Source: Rusavskia elegans (lineage: Eukaryota; Ascomycota; Lecanoromycetes; Teloschistales; Teloschistaceae). Taken from it: a stretch of DNA of 64,000 nucleotides. Numbering within the stretch: position 1 is the stretch's first letter; the number at the start of each line of letters is the position of its first letter. Below are positions 1 to 10,984 of this stretch, piece by piece. The stretch is from NCBI GenBank assembly GCA_011316305.1, contig SAUG01000012.1, positions 496,001-560,000 of the forward strand, read 5' to 3'. A program made the position numbers and the translations under genes. Below the pieces are notes generated by a model. It did no database searches. It was not told the origin of the DNA and worked only from the letters and a program-made list of their open reading frames with translations.

Positions 1-1
1 C

Positions 2-992
2 GGCGTCATAGGTCCACTTTCCACCAGTCTTGAGGGGATCAAAATCTTCATGAAAACCATCGTATCCGCAAAACCGTGGCTTGTCGAGCCATCATGCCTG
101 CCTTTGCCCTGGAAGAACTTGGAGCTCGAGCATTCGATACGCCAGGGTAAGAAGTTGAGAGTCGGGGTGCTCTGGAGCGACGATGTCGTCAAACCGCATC
201 CTCCCATTACGCGCGCCTTGAAGAAGGTGGTCGACAAGTTGGAAGACGTGAACGCAATTGAGGTAATCAACTGGAAACCGTACAAACACCATGAAGCCTG
301 GGAGATAATTGCGAGTCTGTACTTCGCCGATGGCGCCAAGGAGGAGATAGATGCTATCAACGCTTCTGGCGAACCCTGGCGGCCTCTATCCAAATTCATC
401 ATCCAAGAGAATCCTTATGTTAAACATCTTAGCGTCGAAGAGATGTGGCAATGGACTGGCCGCCGGGAGGAGTATCGCTGTAAATACGCCGAGGTTTGGA
501 ATCAGACAGCCACGCGCACCGGACCGAATGGAGAAGCGGCTGACATGGTGGACGTTATTCTGGCCCCAGTTGGGCCGGGAGCAGCTCCTCCACTGGATTC
601 TGCGAAATATTGGGGATACACGAGTCAATGGAACTTGCTTGATTATCCGGCGCTCGTCTTCCCGGTGTCGACGGTTGATCCGGATGTTGACAAGGTTGAA
701 GAGGGATATGAGCCAATGAACGAGAAAGATGCGTTCAACTACCGCCTCTGTAAGCTAATATGCCGGGTGATGTCTCTTCGGTGCCTGCAAACTAATCGCT
801 CTGAAGACGAGCCGGAAAAGTATCGAGAAGCACCAGTGTCGTTGCAGCTCATTGGGCGGCGTTATGAAGATGAGAAGGCCAGTCGATGAGCCTTGGTGTG
901 GCAAGCTATTTGCTGATATATGATCATAGGTTATCGAAGCATTTGAATACATCCAAGCTCAGACCGGGCTCCCTTTCGATACCTTTACCTAA
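2..992 (+). CDS. Amidase (acetamidase-like), 3' part only
   Basis: C-terminal part of an amidase-signature enzyme, which hydrolyses amides to acid plus ammonia. The frame is open from base 2, before the first ATG at 50, and reads GPLSTSLEGIKIFMKT, a typical internal stretch of fungal acetamidases, so the start and the Ser-cisSer-Lys catalytic part lie outside the window. Seen exons: 2-749, 807-877, 930-992. Intron 1 (750-806) is GT-AG. Intron 2 (878-929) appears to be GC-AG: reading through meets a TGA six bases on, while splicing gives RRYEDEK then VIEAFEYIQ, the conserved C-terminal helix, and a stop at 990. The family is secure from the motif order (PW after the start helix, ILAP, YPALVFPV, APVSLQLIGRR). 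Substrate is unknown; nitrogen scavenging from amides is the usual fungal role. Confidence 0.88.
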
Positions 993-1550
993 GGATATCG
1001 ACATTCAGTTTCTTCAGAGATGATGGTAAAGCCGTCCTATCCGACGGCAATTGCTACAAGAATGATAGACCGCTCTTTTGTAGTTTACGATCCACTTGAA
1101 TTATGAATCATACGAAACAGCATCACTGAGACTGCCCTGCCCGTATGATGACTTGAGTAAACTCCTGTGACCGCGCAGTGCAGGGCTGCTTGCTATGCCG
1201 ATCCATGGCAAATCGATTTGCCGTCGTAGCTGTTTCTAAAGATAGCCTGCTTTCGGGACGTTCCGAGTGACGATCCTCCGCGTCAGCCACGCAATGATTC
1301 CATAAATGAGCATGGGACGCCATGTCAACTCCAACAGTTGTCTTGTTGCAACACGTAGCGCAGTGAGGGGCGAAGCATTGCAGCATTACGATGATTCATC
1401 ATGTCTGCCGTTAACCTACAAATCTTCTGATCATTCGCTCGTGTGCCTGAGATTAAGACGACGTCGTTCTGGGGTTTGAGAACATCTCCTGTACCTTGCA
1501 TACTCGCTGCATCCTTATTTTTCGAGTACAAACAGTATACCGCAACAACG
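993..1550. other. Intergenic, amidase to lysophospholipase
   Basis: No gene seen in 558 bases. It must hold the amidase 3' end and the promoter of the lysophospholipase gene; I see no clear TATA element, repeat or structured RNA. Confidence 0.6.
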
Positions 1551-3527
1551 ATGATATCGCTGTCTCAAGTGATCGGACTCCTTACATTACTACTATCATG
1601 CCATGGTGAGTTCCCAAGTATTTGCTTACAGCCGAACACCCGACTGATATGTCTACGGGTAGCATCTCTCGTGACTCCGCGAGAATGGCCCTCCAACAAC
1701 TTGCAAACTCGTGCGCTTCCCAATGCGCCTAATGGCTACACACCAGAACATCTCGACTGTCCCTCCATACGGCCGACCGTTCGAGATGCAGGAGATCTGT
1801 CCGAGAGCGAGAAACAATGGTTGAACACGCGACTGGGGAAAACCATAAACCCAATGCGAGACTTGCTCCAAAGGGTCAACATCCCGAACTTCGATGGCCC
1901 ATCTTACATCACAAGGAACGAGAACAATCGGTCCGCCCTTCCAAATATCGGTATTGCCATGTCAGGCGGTGGCTACAGGGCCTTGTTGAACGGCGCTGGC
2001 GCCATTGCTGCTTTCGATGGCCGAGAAGGAAATGCTACTTCACCTGGCCATATCGGAGGCTTGTTGCAGTCTGCAACATATCTGGGTGGGCTGAGTGGCG
2101 GAGGATGGCTTGTGGGCAGCGTTTTCATGAATAATTTCACTACCGTCTCCAATTCATTGAACGACCCTTCGCACACCGTCTGGCAGTTCGACCAATCCAT
2201 CTTTGAGGGTCCGGACGAAGGCTCGATACAACTGCTCGATACTGCCGGCTACTTCAAAACCATTCAGGATCAAGTAAGCGACAAGGCCGGCGCTGGATTC
2301 AACAGATCCATCACCGATTACTGGGGTCGGGCTTTGTCCTTCCAGCTGATCAACGCAACCGATGGCGGTCCTGCCTACACCTGGTCCTCGATAGCTCTGG
2401 CCGATAATTTCATCCAAGGCGACACCCCTTTCCCGGTACTCGTAGCTGATGCGCGTGCTCCCGGCGATCTCCTGATCTCTGGCAATACCACTGTCTTCGA
2501 GTTTAACCCATTCGAGTTCGGAACATGGGACCCAACCACCTTTGGCTTCGTCCCTGTCGAATATCTTGGCTCCAACTTCTCGAGCGGACAACTCGCCCCT
2601 GGCGTACAATGTGTGCGTGGCTTCGACAACGCCGGCTACGTCATGGGGACATCTTCTTCCCTCTTCAACCAGTTTCTCTTGAATGTCGATACGGCGGGGA
2701 TTCCGAAATTCGCGGCTTCCTTTGTCACCGACATTCTTACACCCATTGGCCGAGACAACAACGACATTGCCGATTATAGCCCCAACCCCTTCTATGGCTA
2801 CCACAATTCCACTAACCCCAACGCGCAGTCTGGCCGCCTCACCCTCGTCGACGGTGGTGAAGATCTTCAAAACATCCCCCTTCACCCCTTCATCCAACCG
2901 AACCGTCACGTCGACGTTATATTCGCAGTCGACTCCTCCGCCGACACCGATACCGTCTGGCCCAATGGCACCGCCCTTGTCGCGACCTACGAACGCAATC
3001 TCAATTCAACCGGTATCGGAAACGGGACATCCTTTCCTTCCATCCCAGACACCAACACCTTCGTCAATCTCGGTCTAAACACCCGTCCCACCTTCTTCGG
3101 CTGCAACAGCTCCAACACTTCTTCCATCGCTCCTCTGATCGTCTACATCCCCAACGCCCCCTATGTCTTCCAATCCAATGTCACAACTTTCACATTCTCT
3201 TATAATACCACCGCCCGTAATGCCATGGTGCAGAATGGCTACGAGGGAGCTACCATGGGCAATGGAACAGTAGACGCGCAGTGGCCTGTTTGCGTTGGCT
3301 GTGCCATGTTAAGCCGAAGCTTAGAAAGGACAGAGACACAGGTGCCGCAAGCTTGTGAAGAGTGCTTCCAGAGGTATTGTTGGGATGGGACGACAAACAG
3401 CACGAGGCCCAATACTTATGAGCCCCCGTTCAAGGGGCAGGCGCTTGTGGAGAGCGGTGCTACTGGTTCGAGAAGCAATGGGTTCGTCGCGGCAGCGGTT
3501 GTGGGTTTGATGGCGTTGTTCATATGA
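1551..3527 (+). CDS. plb1: Lysophospholipase / phospholipase B, secreted and GPI-anchored
   Basis: Removes acyl chains from (lyso)phospholipids at the cell surface. Start ATG 1551 gives a signal peptide (hydrophobic core IGLLTLLLSC). A 57-base intron (1606-1662, GTGAGT...CTGAT...TAG) is proposed; it keeps the frame open, so an unspliced reading is also possible, but splicing leaves a clean signal peptide and a 639-residue protein, normal for the family. The PLA2_B domain follows from about residue 50 (CPSIRPTVRDA). The nucleophile motif MSGGGYRALLNGAGA puts Ser near residue 119, and LVDGGEDLQNIPLHPF puts the catalytic Asp near 415. Many N-x-S/T sites fit secretion. The C-terminus is a small-residue omega region plus hydrophobic tail (AAAVVGLMALFI), the pattern of a GPI signal. 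Fungal PLBs serve phospholipid remodelling and nutrient release. Confidence 0.93.
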   Translation: MISLSQVIGLLTLLLSCHGEFPSICLQPNTRLICLRVASLVTPREWPSNNLQTRALPNAPNGYTPEHLDCPSIRPTVRDAGDLSESEKQWLNTRLGKTINPMRDLLQRVNIPNFDGPSYITRNENNRSALPNIGIAMSGGGYRALLNGAGAIAAFDGREGNATSPGHIGGLLQSATYLGGLSGGGWLVGSVFMNNFTTVSNSLNDPSHTVWQFDQSIFEGPDEGSIQLLDTAGYFKTIQDQVSDKAGAGFNRSITDYWGRALSFQLINATDGGPAYTWSSIALADNFIQGDTPFPVLVADARAPGDLLISGNTTVFEFNPFEFGTWDPTTFGFVPVEYLGSNFSSGQLAPGVQCVRGFDNAGYVMGTSSSLFNQFLLNVDTAGIPKFAASFVTDILTPIGRDNNDIADYSPNPFYGYHNSTNPNAQSGRLTLVDGGEDLQNIPLHPFIQPNRHVDVIFAVDSSADTDTVWPNGTALVATYERNLNSTGIGNGTSFPSIPDTNTFVNLGLNTRPTFFGCNSSNTSSIAPLIVYIPNAPYVFQSNVTTFTFSYNTTARNAMVQNGYEGATMGNGTVDAQWPVCVGCAMLSRSLERTETQVPQACEECFQRYCWDGTTNSTRPNTYEPPFKGQALVESGATGSRSNGFVAAAVVGLMALFI

Positions 3528-4069
3528 TTGGATGCGATCTACTTCATTTTCTGCATATACATGTTGAGGAGGAGGCGGGTTTGGGTAAATGCCTTCTCCG
3601 TCCCTTGATGTTGGTTGCATTTTGATTATATTGTGTCAGATACCCTAGATTATCATTTGATTTTTCTTCATTTCATGTAAAGTACCTTTAGCAGGTAAGG
3701 GAAGATGATCGCTGGGAGCGAATTGTACAAAGTAGTTGGTAGCAAAGGTGTTTAGATGAACACAACAGATGGAATGTTTACACCTGCGCTCAAGCCTCCT
3801 TTCACCTTTGAAGAGCTTGGAAAGCGCATACATCGGTGCTCGAGGAGTGACGTACGAGGATGACGTAGCGCTTGAGATGTTCTGCATTTCTGCAGCATCC
3901 TGCAGTATTGGTAAAAGCAGTAATACTATGAAACCATTATTTTCTACGAGGGAATAAGCAAGTACTACGAACCAAAACTCACGTTAATTCACCTAAAGGT
4001 CCATCAGGCAAGGACAAAAACGGGGGGGTAATTGCCTTGTGCTTCACAAATATTGGAAGTCACATCACC
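3528..4069. other. Intergenic, lysophospholipase to SMP-30 gene
   Basis: No gene seen in 542 bases. A C-rich run (GGGGGGG at about 4022-4028 on +) precedes the next start by some 45 bases. No other structure noted. Confidence 0.6.
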
Positions 4070-5179
4070 ATGGCGGATATACAACGCTGGAAAGTGACCG
4101 AGGTAATGACTTCTCGCTCGTCAGCTCCTGGATATTTCTCACATCCCTCCCATATGTAGCCATACCTCCATCTCCACTGCGGACTCGGCGAAGCCCCATA
4201 CTACGAAGAGTTCTCCCAGACTCTACGATTCGTAGATATAGTCAAGGAGAAACTGCATACCGTCAACCTTAAGCAAGGACCTTCCTCGCACAAGATCATT
4301 GATCTCGAAGCTGCCATAAGGTATGAAGGTACCAAATCCCCCTTAGAAAGTCGTGAATCTGATATGAACTGAAAGTACAACGGCGCAGATCGAAGGGACA
4401 GAAGACGAACTCATCGTTGGCGCGAAGAAGGGGTATGCATACTACAAGCGGAGTTCAGGGAAGCTTGAATATATCAAGAAAGTATGGGATGAGAGCGATG
4501 GACCAGGGAAGGAAGACCGGTAAGTGGAGTTTGTGAATCGAAGGATCTCGTTGATAGGAGATCTTATTGAAGTTCTCGTAGGATGCGTTGCAACGACGGC
4601 GCAGTCGATGGAGGAGGGAGATATTGGGTCGGAACAATGAACGACCCAAAAGTCCAAGCACCTACCGACGAAGGAGTCCTGTTCCGACTCGATCCGGACT
4701 TGACTCTCCACCGGATGATCGAAAAGGCCACCATCCCTAATGGGATCGGATGGAGTGCCGATGATAAGAACATGTTCTTCATCGACTCACCGACCGGCAA
4801 TATCTTTGTGTATGATTTTGACTTGGAGACCGGGAGTATCTCGAACCGACGAGTCTTTTTCCACTATAGCGACGAGGATGGAGGCGTGCCGGATGGCTTT
4901 GCTATGGATATCGCGGGGAATTTATGGACCGCCATTTGTGGTGGCGGGAAGGTGTTGAAGGTTTCGGCGGAGGGGAAAGTTGTTGGAGTGATTGAGATGC
5001 CGACGAGGATGATATCGTGTCCAGGCTTTGCGGGCGAGGAGTTGTTCATAACGTCTGCGGAGGAGGAGGAGCCTGAGAAATATCCTGACTCGGTGGAGTA
5101 TGGCGGGAGTCTTTTTCGAGTCAATGTTGGGATTACTGGTATGCCGTTACATCGATTCAGGAGATCGGGAGGTCGATGA
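4070..5179 (+). CDS. SMP-30/gluconolactonase/regucalcin-like protein
   Basis: A six-bladed beta-propeller hydrolase of the SMP-30 family, which opens sugar lactones using a bound divalent metal. Proposed exons: 4070-4102, 4160-4320, 4376-4519 and 4582-5179, giving 311 residues, close to the usual 300. All three introns (57, 55 and 62 bases) have GT-AG ends and restore the frame. Family marks: HLHCGLGEAPYYEE near the N-terminus (the metal-binding Glu sits in GEAP), CNDGAVDGGGRYWVGTM in the middle (metal and substrate Asn/Asp), PNGIGWSADDKNMFFIDS, and DGFAMDIAGNLWTA (Asp in DG). These support an active enzyme. Substrate cannot be told; cytosolic sugar-lactone hydrolysis is likely. The C-terminal residues after the last strand (RRSGGR) are unconserved. 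Confidence 0.88.
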
Positions 5180-8100
5180 AAAGTATGAATTGGAGGACTG
5201 GATTCCAGCTCGACATGCTCCGACCCCTTTTCAAAATAGACAATAAGACACTGAAACCTCGCTGTGGAGGAGAGGACATCATAGAGTAGGCAGACGTAAT
5301 ACGAAACCATGGACCTCGTCGTCGCAAACGGTATCTTTGGGTAGGCTATCAAAAGGCTACCTAATTAGACTATTTGCAGACTTCTTGCAGCTTTTTGGCG
5401 GCGGAGTAAAGTAGTCTCCGACGACATAGAGGCATTCTTGAGCGATGGTGAGATAAGGAGATATGGGTCGTATCCCTACATTGCGAAGAGTCCCATTGCG
5501 CACCCACGTGCTACCAAAGGAAAAAAGGAGAGCGCAATCAGCAGCTCGCCGACATCCCTGACAACTTGCGAACAATGGCGAAAATCTTGAGAACGAAAAC
5601 AGAGGTGCAGCCATTATTCTCTCATCCGGAGTCTTTCTCCGTTCACGATTCTCTCCTTGGATTTGATCTCGACGACTGTCAAGCAAAGACTCGGCCGTTG
5701 GCTCTTTCACCAATAATGGCAGTCTGGTCGGCCCGATACTTGCATGATTCCGATGCATTATTGTTCATCCGCGTCGTCCACGGATCTGTGCATCCCCGAA
5801 CGATCTGGGTTCGGCGGTGGTCGGTACAGTACAGGACGAGTATGATCCCAGTATGATCAGGACCCTGGCACCGGATCTGGCGGTGGCGGGCCCGACGTGC
5901 AGCGTCAACATCCCTACGGCCACGAGGAGCCCACGAGGTCCCAGCGGGCAACGCAGTCCGATATTGGCAGCACGCACCACCCAAGCTGCAGTGGAAAACT
6001 AGCTTGGACGCACGAGGTTGTTCACAAGCCCGCTTACAGCGCACTCGGCTTTCGTCCATCTATACATAGCAGGTGGAGACTTCACACCTGTGGCAGCGCT
6101 CAGGCTGAGCTGACTCGGACGTCTGATAAGACGGAGTCATGTTCACGCTTGTCAATTTCCGGTCAGCACCACATCCAAAAGCAAGATCCGGTGGAGCAGG
6201 TGGCTGACCGCCGTACGATTGGGCCGCGAAGAAAAGGTCCCTGATGATCCAATCTTCCAGTCAGTTCATCTGGAATACCCCGATCGAGCAACAACCGTTA
6301 TTTAGCACCCCTTTCCGGCAGTCCGGAAAGAGTTCGCTAACCTCGAAGGGAAACGCCCAGGGCCATCTCCGTGACAACCCCCAATGGAAGCTTCGGGGAA
6401 CGCACTTGAAGCTCTCGAATCGACAGCCCCGCCTGGCATGTTTCTAGCAGAGGAACTACGCCATCTTCGACAGGGAAGGCCCTTCAATTGGGCCCAGCTA
6501 ACAAACAGCCCGAATGAAACTGCAATTGCAGAGGCAAGACCGTTCGTCGCTACAGACCACGGGGATTGATCCAAAGATAAACCACTGCTCAACAACCGAC
6601 CCAGCGTGAACCTAGCTATCATTGCTGCAGCTATAATGACCAGCTGTGCAAATAAGCAACCACATCAATCCCGAACTTCTGGTTGAGGACGGGAGATTAC
6701 GCATTGCGTGCACCACTGAAGATCATCCAGAACGCTTGAGCCAAGCGTTTGGCAAGACGCATTGGTCGAGAGGGCTGTCAAACCCGCATCATCATCATCG
6801 TTAGTCTCTTTCGTCCATGGCTTTGGGTTTTGCGAAGGCCTCATCTCGCTTACAACAGCAACCGTTACGACGATCTGGAAGCGCTCTTTTGAGGAGCTGA
6901 TCGCTTGATCGATTCATTAGCGCTTATAACCACTTTTGATTGGATCGAGATGCCAAGACGTGTATAAAAGCCTGCTTAGGGGTTATACTCTGGTATTATG
7001 TATGCATCCCTTTTTTGTACATGACATTAGACATTACCGGTAAGCGCTCATCAAATGTAATAATGATGGCGGTCTGATCATGGTCTGATCGCTCAGAAGT
7101 AGAAGGTCTTTCTGCCACCTCGCCAGCCTACGACGATCTGCAGCAGCATGGCCAAAACGTGGCATCCCACCGTGCTCCACCTGCCGAACAGCCTTAGGAG
7201 AAAGTCAGGAAGTGTGGGAAGGACTTCCGTTGGAATGGCTCGCCGCTGGCGCAAGCCACCAAAACATGGTCGGGACGGATGCTGAGGGTGGCTTGAGAAA
7301 GCCCACGCTACGGAGACAATGTTCCCCTGTCGGTCAGGAGTGTCAATTGCCCTGACAGCTCTGATCCGACTATGTGAGAATAATATCGTGACCACATGGC
7401 TGGGTCGATAATCATGTTGGGGTAACAGCACGACATAATCAGATAGGGGTTGAGCCCACGGCCGTCTCTTTGCCCAATCGCTCAGGCTCGCCCCAATTTC
7501 CTTTGCATGTCCCTTGATGTCATTTCGCAGAGATCGAGATGCAGTTGCTGCAAGCCTTTGCGAATTCACCATTGTCAGACGTTTCTGCTGTCCCCCTACC
7601 TCTCGCTTGGGATCTTAGCAAGGGGCTCCGCAAGCTACCTTGGGCCCAGCGGCCAGCGTCTCGTCAGGCCATGTGCTCTCTGCCGTGCGGCAGCACTAGC
7701 TCAAACCAACGATATGGTTAGACAGGCGAGAAGGCTCCTGTTCCACCGTTTTCCTGCAGTACGGTACCAACACACCGACCAGGCTTTGGGCATCAATTTC
7801 GTGAAGAGCAGTCACAATAGCGGATAGACCCAGATCCAGGAAGTCGGAATGGGGAGCCTCCCCTGGCGTCAACCCATACACCTCCTCGTTCCCGGCCGTA
7901 TCCGTGGTAGAGACACGATAAGGACCGAGGTTGACGGGTGGATAAAGAAATGTCATAATGGACTGCCGGGGCGGTCTCCAATGGTGCCAGTCTGGGTTGC
8001 CCCCATGCAGCTTGGGAGCACGTCCCGTCTTCCCCGAGTCGCCGCCCGTTCCACGAAATGGTTTAGGTAAAGGCGACTAGCCCTTAGGCTCACGCCCCTG

Positions 8101-8766
8101 GTCCCTGGCTCCCTGCTGGCGGAATTCCAAGATCTTTGCAAGCGTGTGATGTGCAGTTGCAGCGGGTGTCATCGTAGGACCTGGCTGGCCAGTCAGACCC
8201 TGTGTCTGATCCGTTCTGTTCACCGCTATCATGACCAGCCTGTTGCATCCTAAATAGTACATGACCACCTGTCCAGCTGTCACGTCCCTGCCAAAATTCT
8301 CTTTGGCTTATTTACCTGCTTCTACTAGTTGAGACGCTTCATGTTTCCTCGGTGTTTTGAAGCCTGCTGACCTCCCAACTGATATATCCTCTCCAATATC
8401 GTGCCTCTCTTTCTCACCCGCTTCTGTCAGCCTCAGTCTTTTGTACATACGTGGGCATACCACGCAAGCACGCCAGAAGAACCATCTTGTTCGAAACATC
8501 GGGACGTTCCAACGTCCCGGACCACCGCCGTCGTGGCTGTTTCTCAGCTCACCTCTCCTCCCCTCTTCCCGGGTCCCTACGCACCGTCGGTGCTTGCAGA
8601 CCGGATCCCTCAACTCAAAGACCATCCTACCTGCAGCTCCTTCAACGCCAGCATCAAGTATTTGTCCCACCTGCATCTCCAGGAGGTCCAAAACAACAGG
8701 AAAGCAGGAGCTTCCCATCCATGCAACGGGACCCGTACGAACCACCACTCAAGGGAGGAGGCTCAC
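5180..8766. other. Gene-poor region upstream of the bZIP gene
   Basis: About 3.6 kb in which neither strand gives a protein I recognise. Open frames such as 5357-5758 (minus, 133 codons from ATG 5758) and 7093-7572 (minus) lack domain, signal peptide or conserved blocks. Base composition is balanced, so it does not look like RIP-degraded transposon DNA. The right half holds a TATAAAAG element at 6963 and many short open frames, so at least the part after about 7000 may be 5' leader of the bZIP gene. Confidence 0.5.
6963..6970 (+). promoter_or_regulatory. TATA box candidate in the bZIP upstream region
   Basis: TATAAAAG, a full consensus TATA element, followed within about 40-70 bases by a pyrimidine run and by ACCGGTAAGC, which fits a 5' splice site at about 7039. 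If used, transcription would start near 7000 and the bZIP mRNA would carry a leader of about 1.7 kb, possibly spliced. Alternatively it serves an unrecognised transcript. Confidence 0.4.
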
Positions 8767-10431
8767 ATGTCACAAGGACTGCCAGCGTCGCGTCCTTCGT
8801 CCAGTCAGCCTCAGGATGATCGATATCAGACATTGCCTCCTTTACAGTCGAGGTTACTGCCGCCTATCAATGATAACTCGAGGGCTCGAGCATCCGGTGA
8901 ACATGAGAATGATACCTCGTACGCAAAGACAACACCGACACAGTCACCTGTCATTCAGAAGAATTCTCGGTCCATCGGTATGCAGAACATCCTCAACCCC
9001 ACTGGTAAAGAGAGCCCAAAAGAGCAGAGCCGGCCACGAAGTGCCGATCATTGCGAGCTACCATCGCCGGCGACCACGGCCGCTTCTCGAGCGCCATCAA
9101 TCTCAATGACTCCTTCACCGGGTACGGTGTCACTCCCCAGTATCACACAACCGTCGATGCATGTGTATCCACCCTCTGTTAACCAAGTGTCTCGTCAAAC
9201 ATTGACACCACGATCTGCGTCCGCCTATGGCCCCAGTTTCATCCCCAAAGCGCTCCCTGGCACCATTGATGCGAAGGCTTCGCCATTCATCGGCTCAAGC
9301 GACCCAGTGAACTCCAATATGTCTGAGGCGAATCATCTTCCGGAACAGCATTCGGTACCTCCGGCAACCAGCTTACCACTGGGAGGTCCCTATCCGCCAG
9401 CCAGATCTCCCACCGGCAGACGACCGAGCGGTGGGTCTCAGATTTCGACGGCCTTGGATCGACGAGCAAGCCTTGCTGGTAGCGATAGCCCCAGCACGAC
9501 ATACTCATCGTACAGCCAATACAGCCAAACCCCACCGGTCGCCCAGAGCATCGCTCCAGCCAGCCAGCCTTCATCTGCATTCTTCGGCATTTCTTACTCA
9601 TCCCACGGCTCGATGCCTCCACTCCCTCACGGGTTCGGCAACACCAACAACAACACCAACAACAACAACAACGGGCCTGTGAGCAGCTCCTCTGCGGCGC
9701 AGAGCCCCTATCAAATGATGACGCTGGACACCGATCATGGTCCCATTCAGGTACCTGTGGACGTGCAAGCTGCGTCGAAGGTCGCTGACGAGAAACGCAA
9801 GCGTAACGCCACCGCCTCCCACCGCTTCCGCCAACGCCGGAAAGAAAAGGAGCGCGAAACTTCCCAGAACATCGAGAAATTGGAATCCCAGATCGGCCAG
9901 CTCGCCGCGGAGAAGGACTTTTACCGCCAAGAACGTGATTTTTTCCGGAGTATCGTCTCGAGGAATCCTGGCCAAGCGCACCTCACCGCGCGACCGCCTT
10001 CGCCACGCCATGTTCGAGCTGCTGGTGCTGCTTCGCCGCAGGCAGGAGGAGGAGGAGGAGGAGGAGGAGGAGCAGGAGAGGGCAAAGACGGTGGTCCCAC
10101 TACGAACACCAGCGGCGGCGGTCATTGGCAACAGCAGCAGCAACAGCAACAGCAATCCTCCGACGACGGGCATAACAGCCAAAGTGGAAGAAACACAAGG
10201 CGGCGAACGAGCTCTTATATCCCTGCTGCGCAGGAGATGCCGCAATCGCTAAACAGCAACAATGTTCCACATCAACATCAACATCAACAGCAGGGCCAGC
10301 AACATCACGGCTATCCGCAACTACAACCCGCCAAGTTCCGGGGCGAAGATGCATCGTTGCACCAGCATGCTCCTGGTGGCCATCGTCAACCGTCTAATAA
10401 TCCACCCATGTGGCATCCTTCTCGTCGCTGA
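8767..10431 (+). CDS. bZIP transcription factor
   Basis: Nuclear DNA-binding regulator of 554 residues from ATG 8767. The frame stays open upstream to 8401 but without an ATG, so 8767 is the first usable start. Residues 1-320 are Ser/Pro/Thr/Gln-rich and disordered, with short conserved-looking blocks (YQTLPPLQSRLLPP, MQNILNP). The bZIP lies at roughly 338-395: basic region RKRNATASHRFRQRRKEKE, matching N-x7-R contact spacing, then a heptad-like zipper (IEKLESQIGQLAAEKDFY). After it come Gly-, Gln- and His-rich tracts coded by GGA, CAG and CAACAT repeats. The basic region resembles fungal Zip1/Cys-3-type factors more than Gcn4, but the target pathway cannot be told. It stands alone between two gene-poor stretches. 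Confidence 0.87.
   Translation: MSQGLPASRPSSSQPQDDRYQTLPPLQSRLLPPINDNSRARASGEHENDTSYAKTTPTQSPVIQKNSRSIGMQNILNPTGKESPKEQSRPRSADHCELPSPATTAASRAPSISMTPSPGTVSLPSITQPSMHVYPPSVNQVSRQTLTPRSASAYGPSFIPKALPGTIDAKASPFIGSSDPVNSNMSEANHLPEQHSVPPATSLPLGGPYPPARSPTGRRPSGGSQISTALDRRASLAGSDSPSTTYSSYSQYSQTPPVAQSIAPASQPSSAFFGISYSSHGSMPPLPHGFGNTNNNTNNNNNGPVSSSSAAQSPYQMMTLDTDHGPIQVPVDVQAASKVADEKRKRNATASHRFRQRRKEKERETSQNIEKLESQIGQLAAEKDFYRQERDFFRSIVSRNPGQAHLTARPPSPRHVRAAGAASPQAGGGGGGGGGAGEGKDGGPTTNTSGGGHWQQQQQQQQQSSDDGHNSQSGRNTRRRTSSYIPAAQEMPQSLNSNNVPHQHQHQQQGQQHHGYPQLQPAKFRGEDASLHQHAPGGHRQPSNNPPMWHPSRR
10045..10071 (+). repeat. (GGA)9 microsatellite inside the bZIP gene
   Basis: Nine GGA units coding a Gly run just after the zipper. 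Purine-strand G runs could form quadruplex; length is likely variable between strains. Confidence 0.85.
10129..10155 (+). repeat. CAG/CAA repeat coding poly-Gln in the bZIP gene
   Basis: CAA and CAG codons in tandem give an uninterrupted Gln tract in the C-terminal part of the bZIP protein; a CAT/CAA repeat at 10271-10292 codes a second His/Gln tract. Confidence 0.85.
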
Positions 10432-10962
10432 TTCAGATTCGAATTCACACGATTGGCTCGGTATCAGTATCAAAATCAGCATCAGTCAAAGCCTTCCATC
10501 TTCATCAGCAGCAGGATCCAGCGGACCAGCAGCAATCCAGCGAAACATCCGCATCCTTTCCTTACATACATTCTAATCATTTTCCATCTTTTTTTTTCTT
10601 ACCAGTCAAGATACCCTCGGCCGGCATTTTGCATCTCATTTTTGCAGCGTTCCGAGCGTCGCGAGCGATGGCCTTTATTATGGCCTGTGCTTTTTTTATT
10701 TGCTTCCCTCGCTACAAAACTCAGTTCGAGATTTATCATTGAGGTTGGCGGTGGTGGTGGTGGCGCGCGATCAATTTTGAATACATAGAGTGAGCCTGAA
10801 AAGTCTATCTGTCCTCTCGGATATGTGGGCTGGGGACACAGTTGTGTGTGTGCGTGTGTGCTGGGAATTATAGAGGAAGAGGAAACGCATCTTGTATATA
10901 TGATGTTGTTTCCCTGGGGTTTTGTCTATATAGATTGGTCGGGAATTGCAGGGATGGGAATT

Positions 10963-10984
10963 GGGAAGGGAAGGGAAGGGAAGG
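10963..10984 (+). repeat. Short GGGAA tandem repeat
   Basis: Four units of GGGAA in the bZIP 3' flank; simple sequence with no evident function. Confidence 0.8.

Noticed and set aside
2154..2909. 251-codon open frame antisense to the lysophospholipase
   Set aside because: Coding shadow of a conserved enzyme; no domain or start context.
5180..8400. Possible degenerate transposon
   Set aside because: No terminal repeats, no transposase or reverse-transcriptase motifs, and no A/T skew of the kind left by RIP.
9598..10245. 215-codon minus frame over the bZIP C-terminal half
   Set aside because: Leu runs mirror the CAG and GGA repeats; the plus frame has the bZIP.
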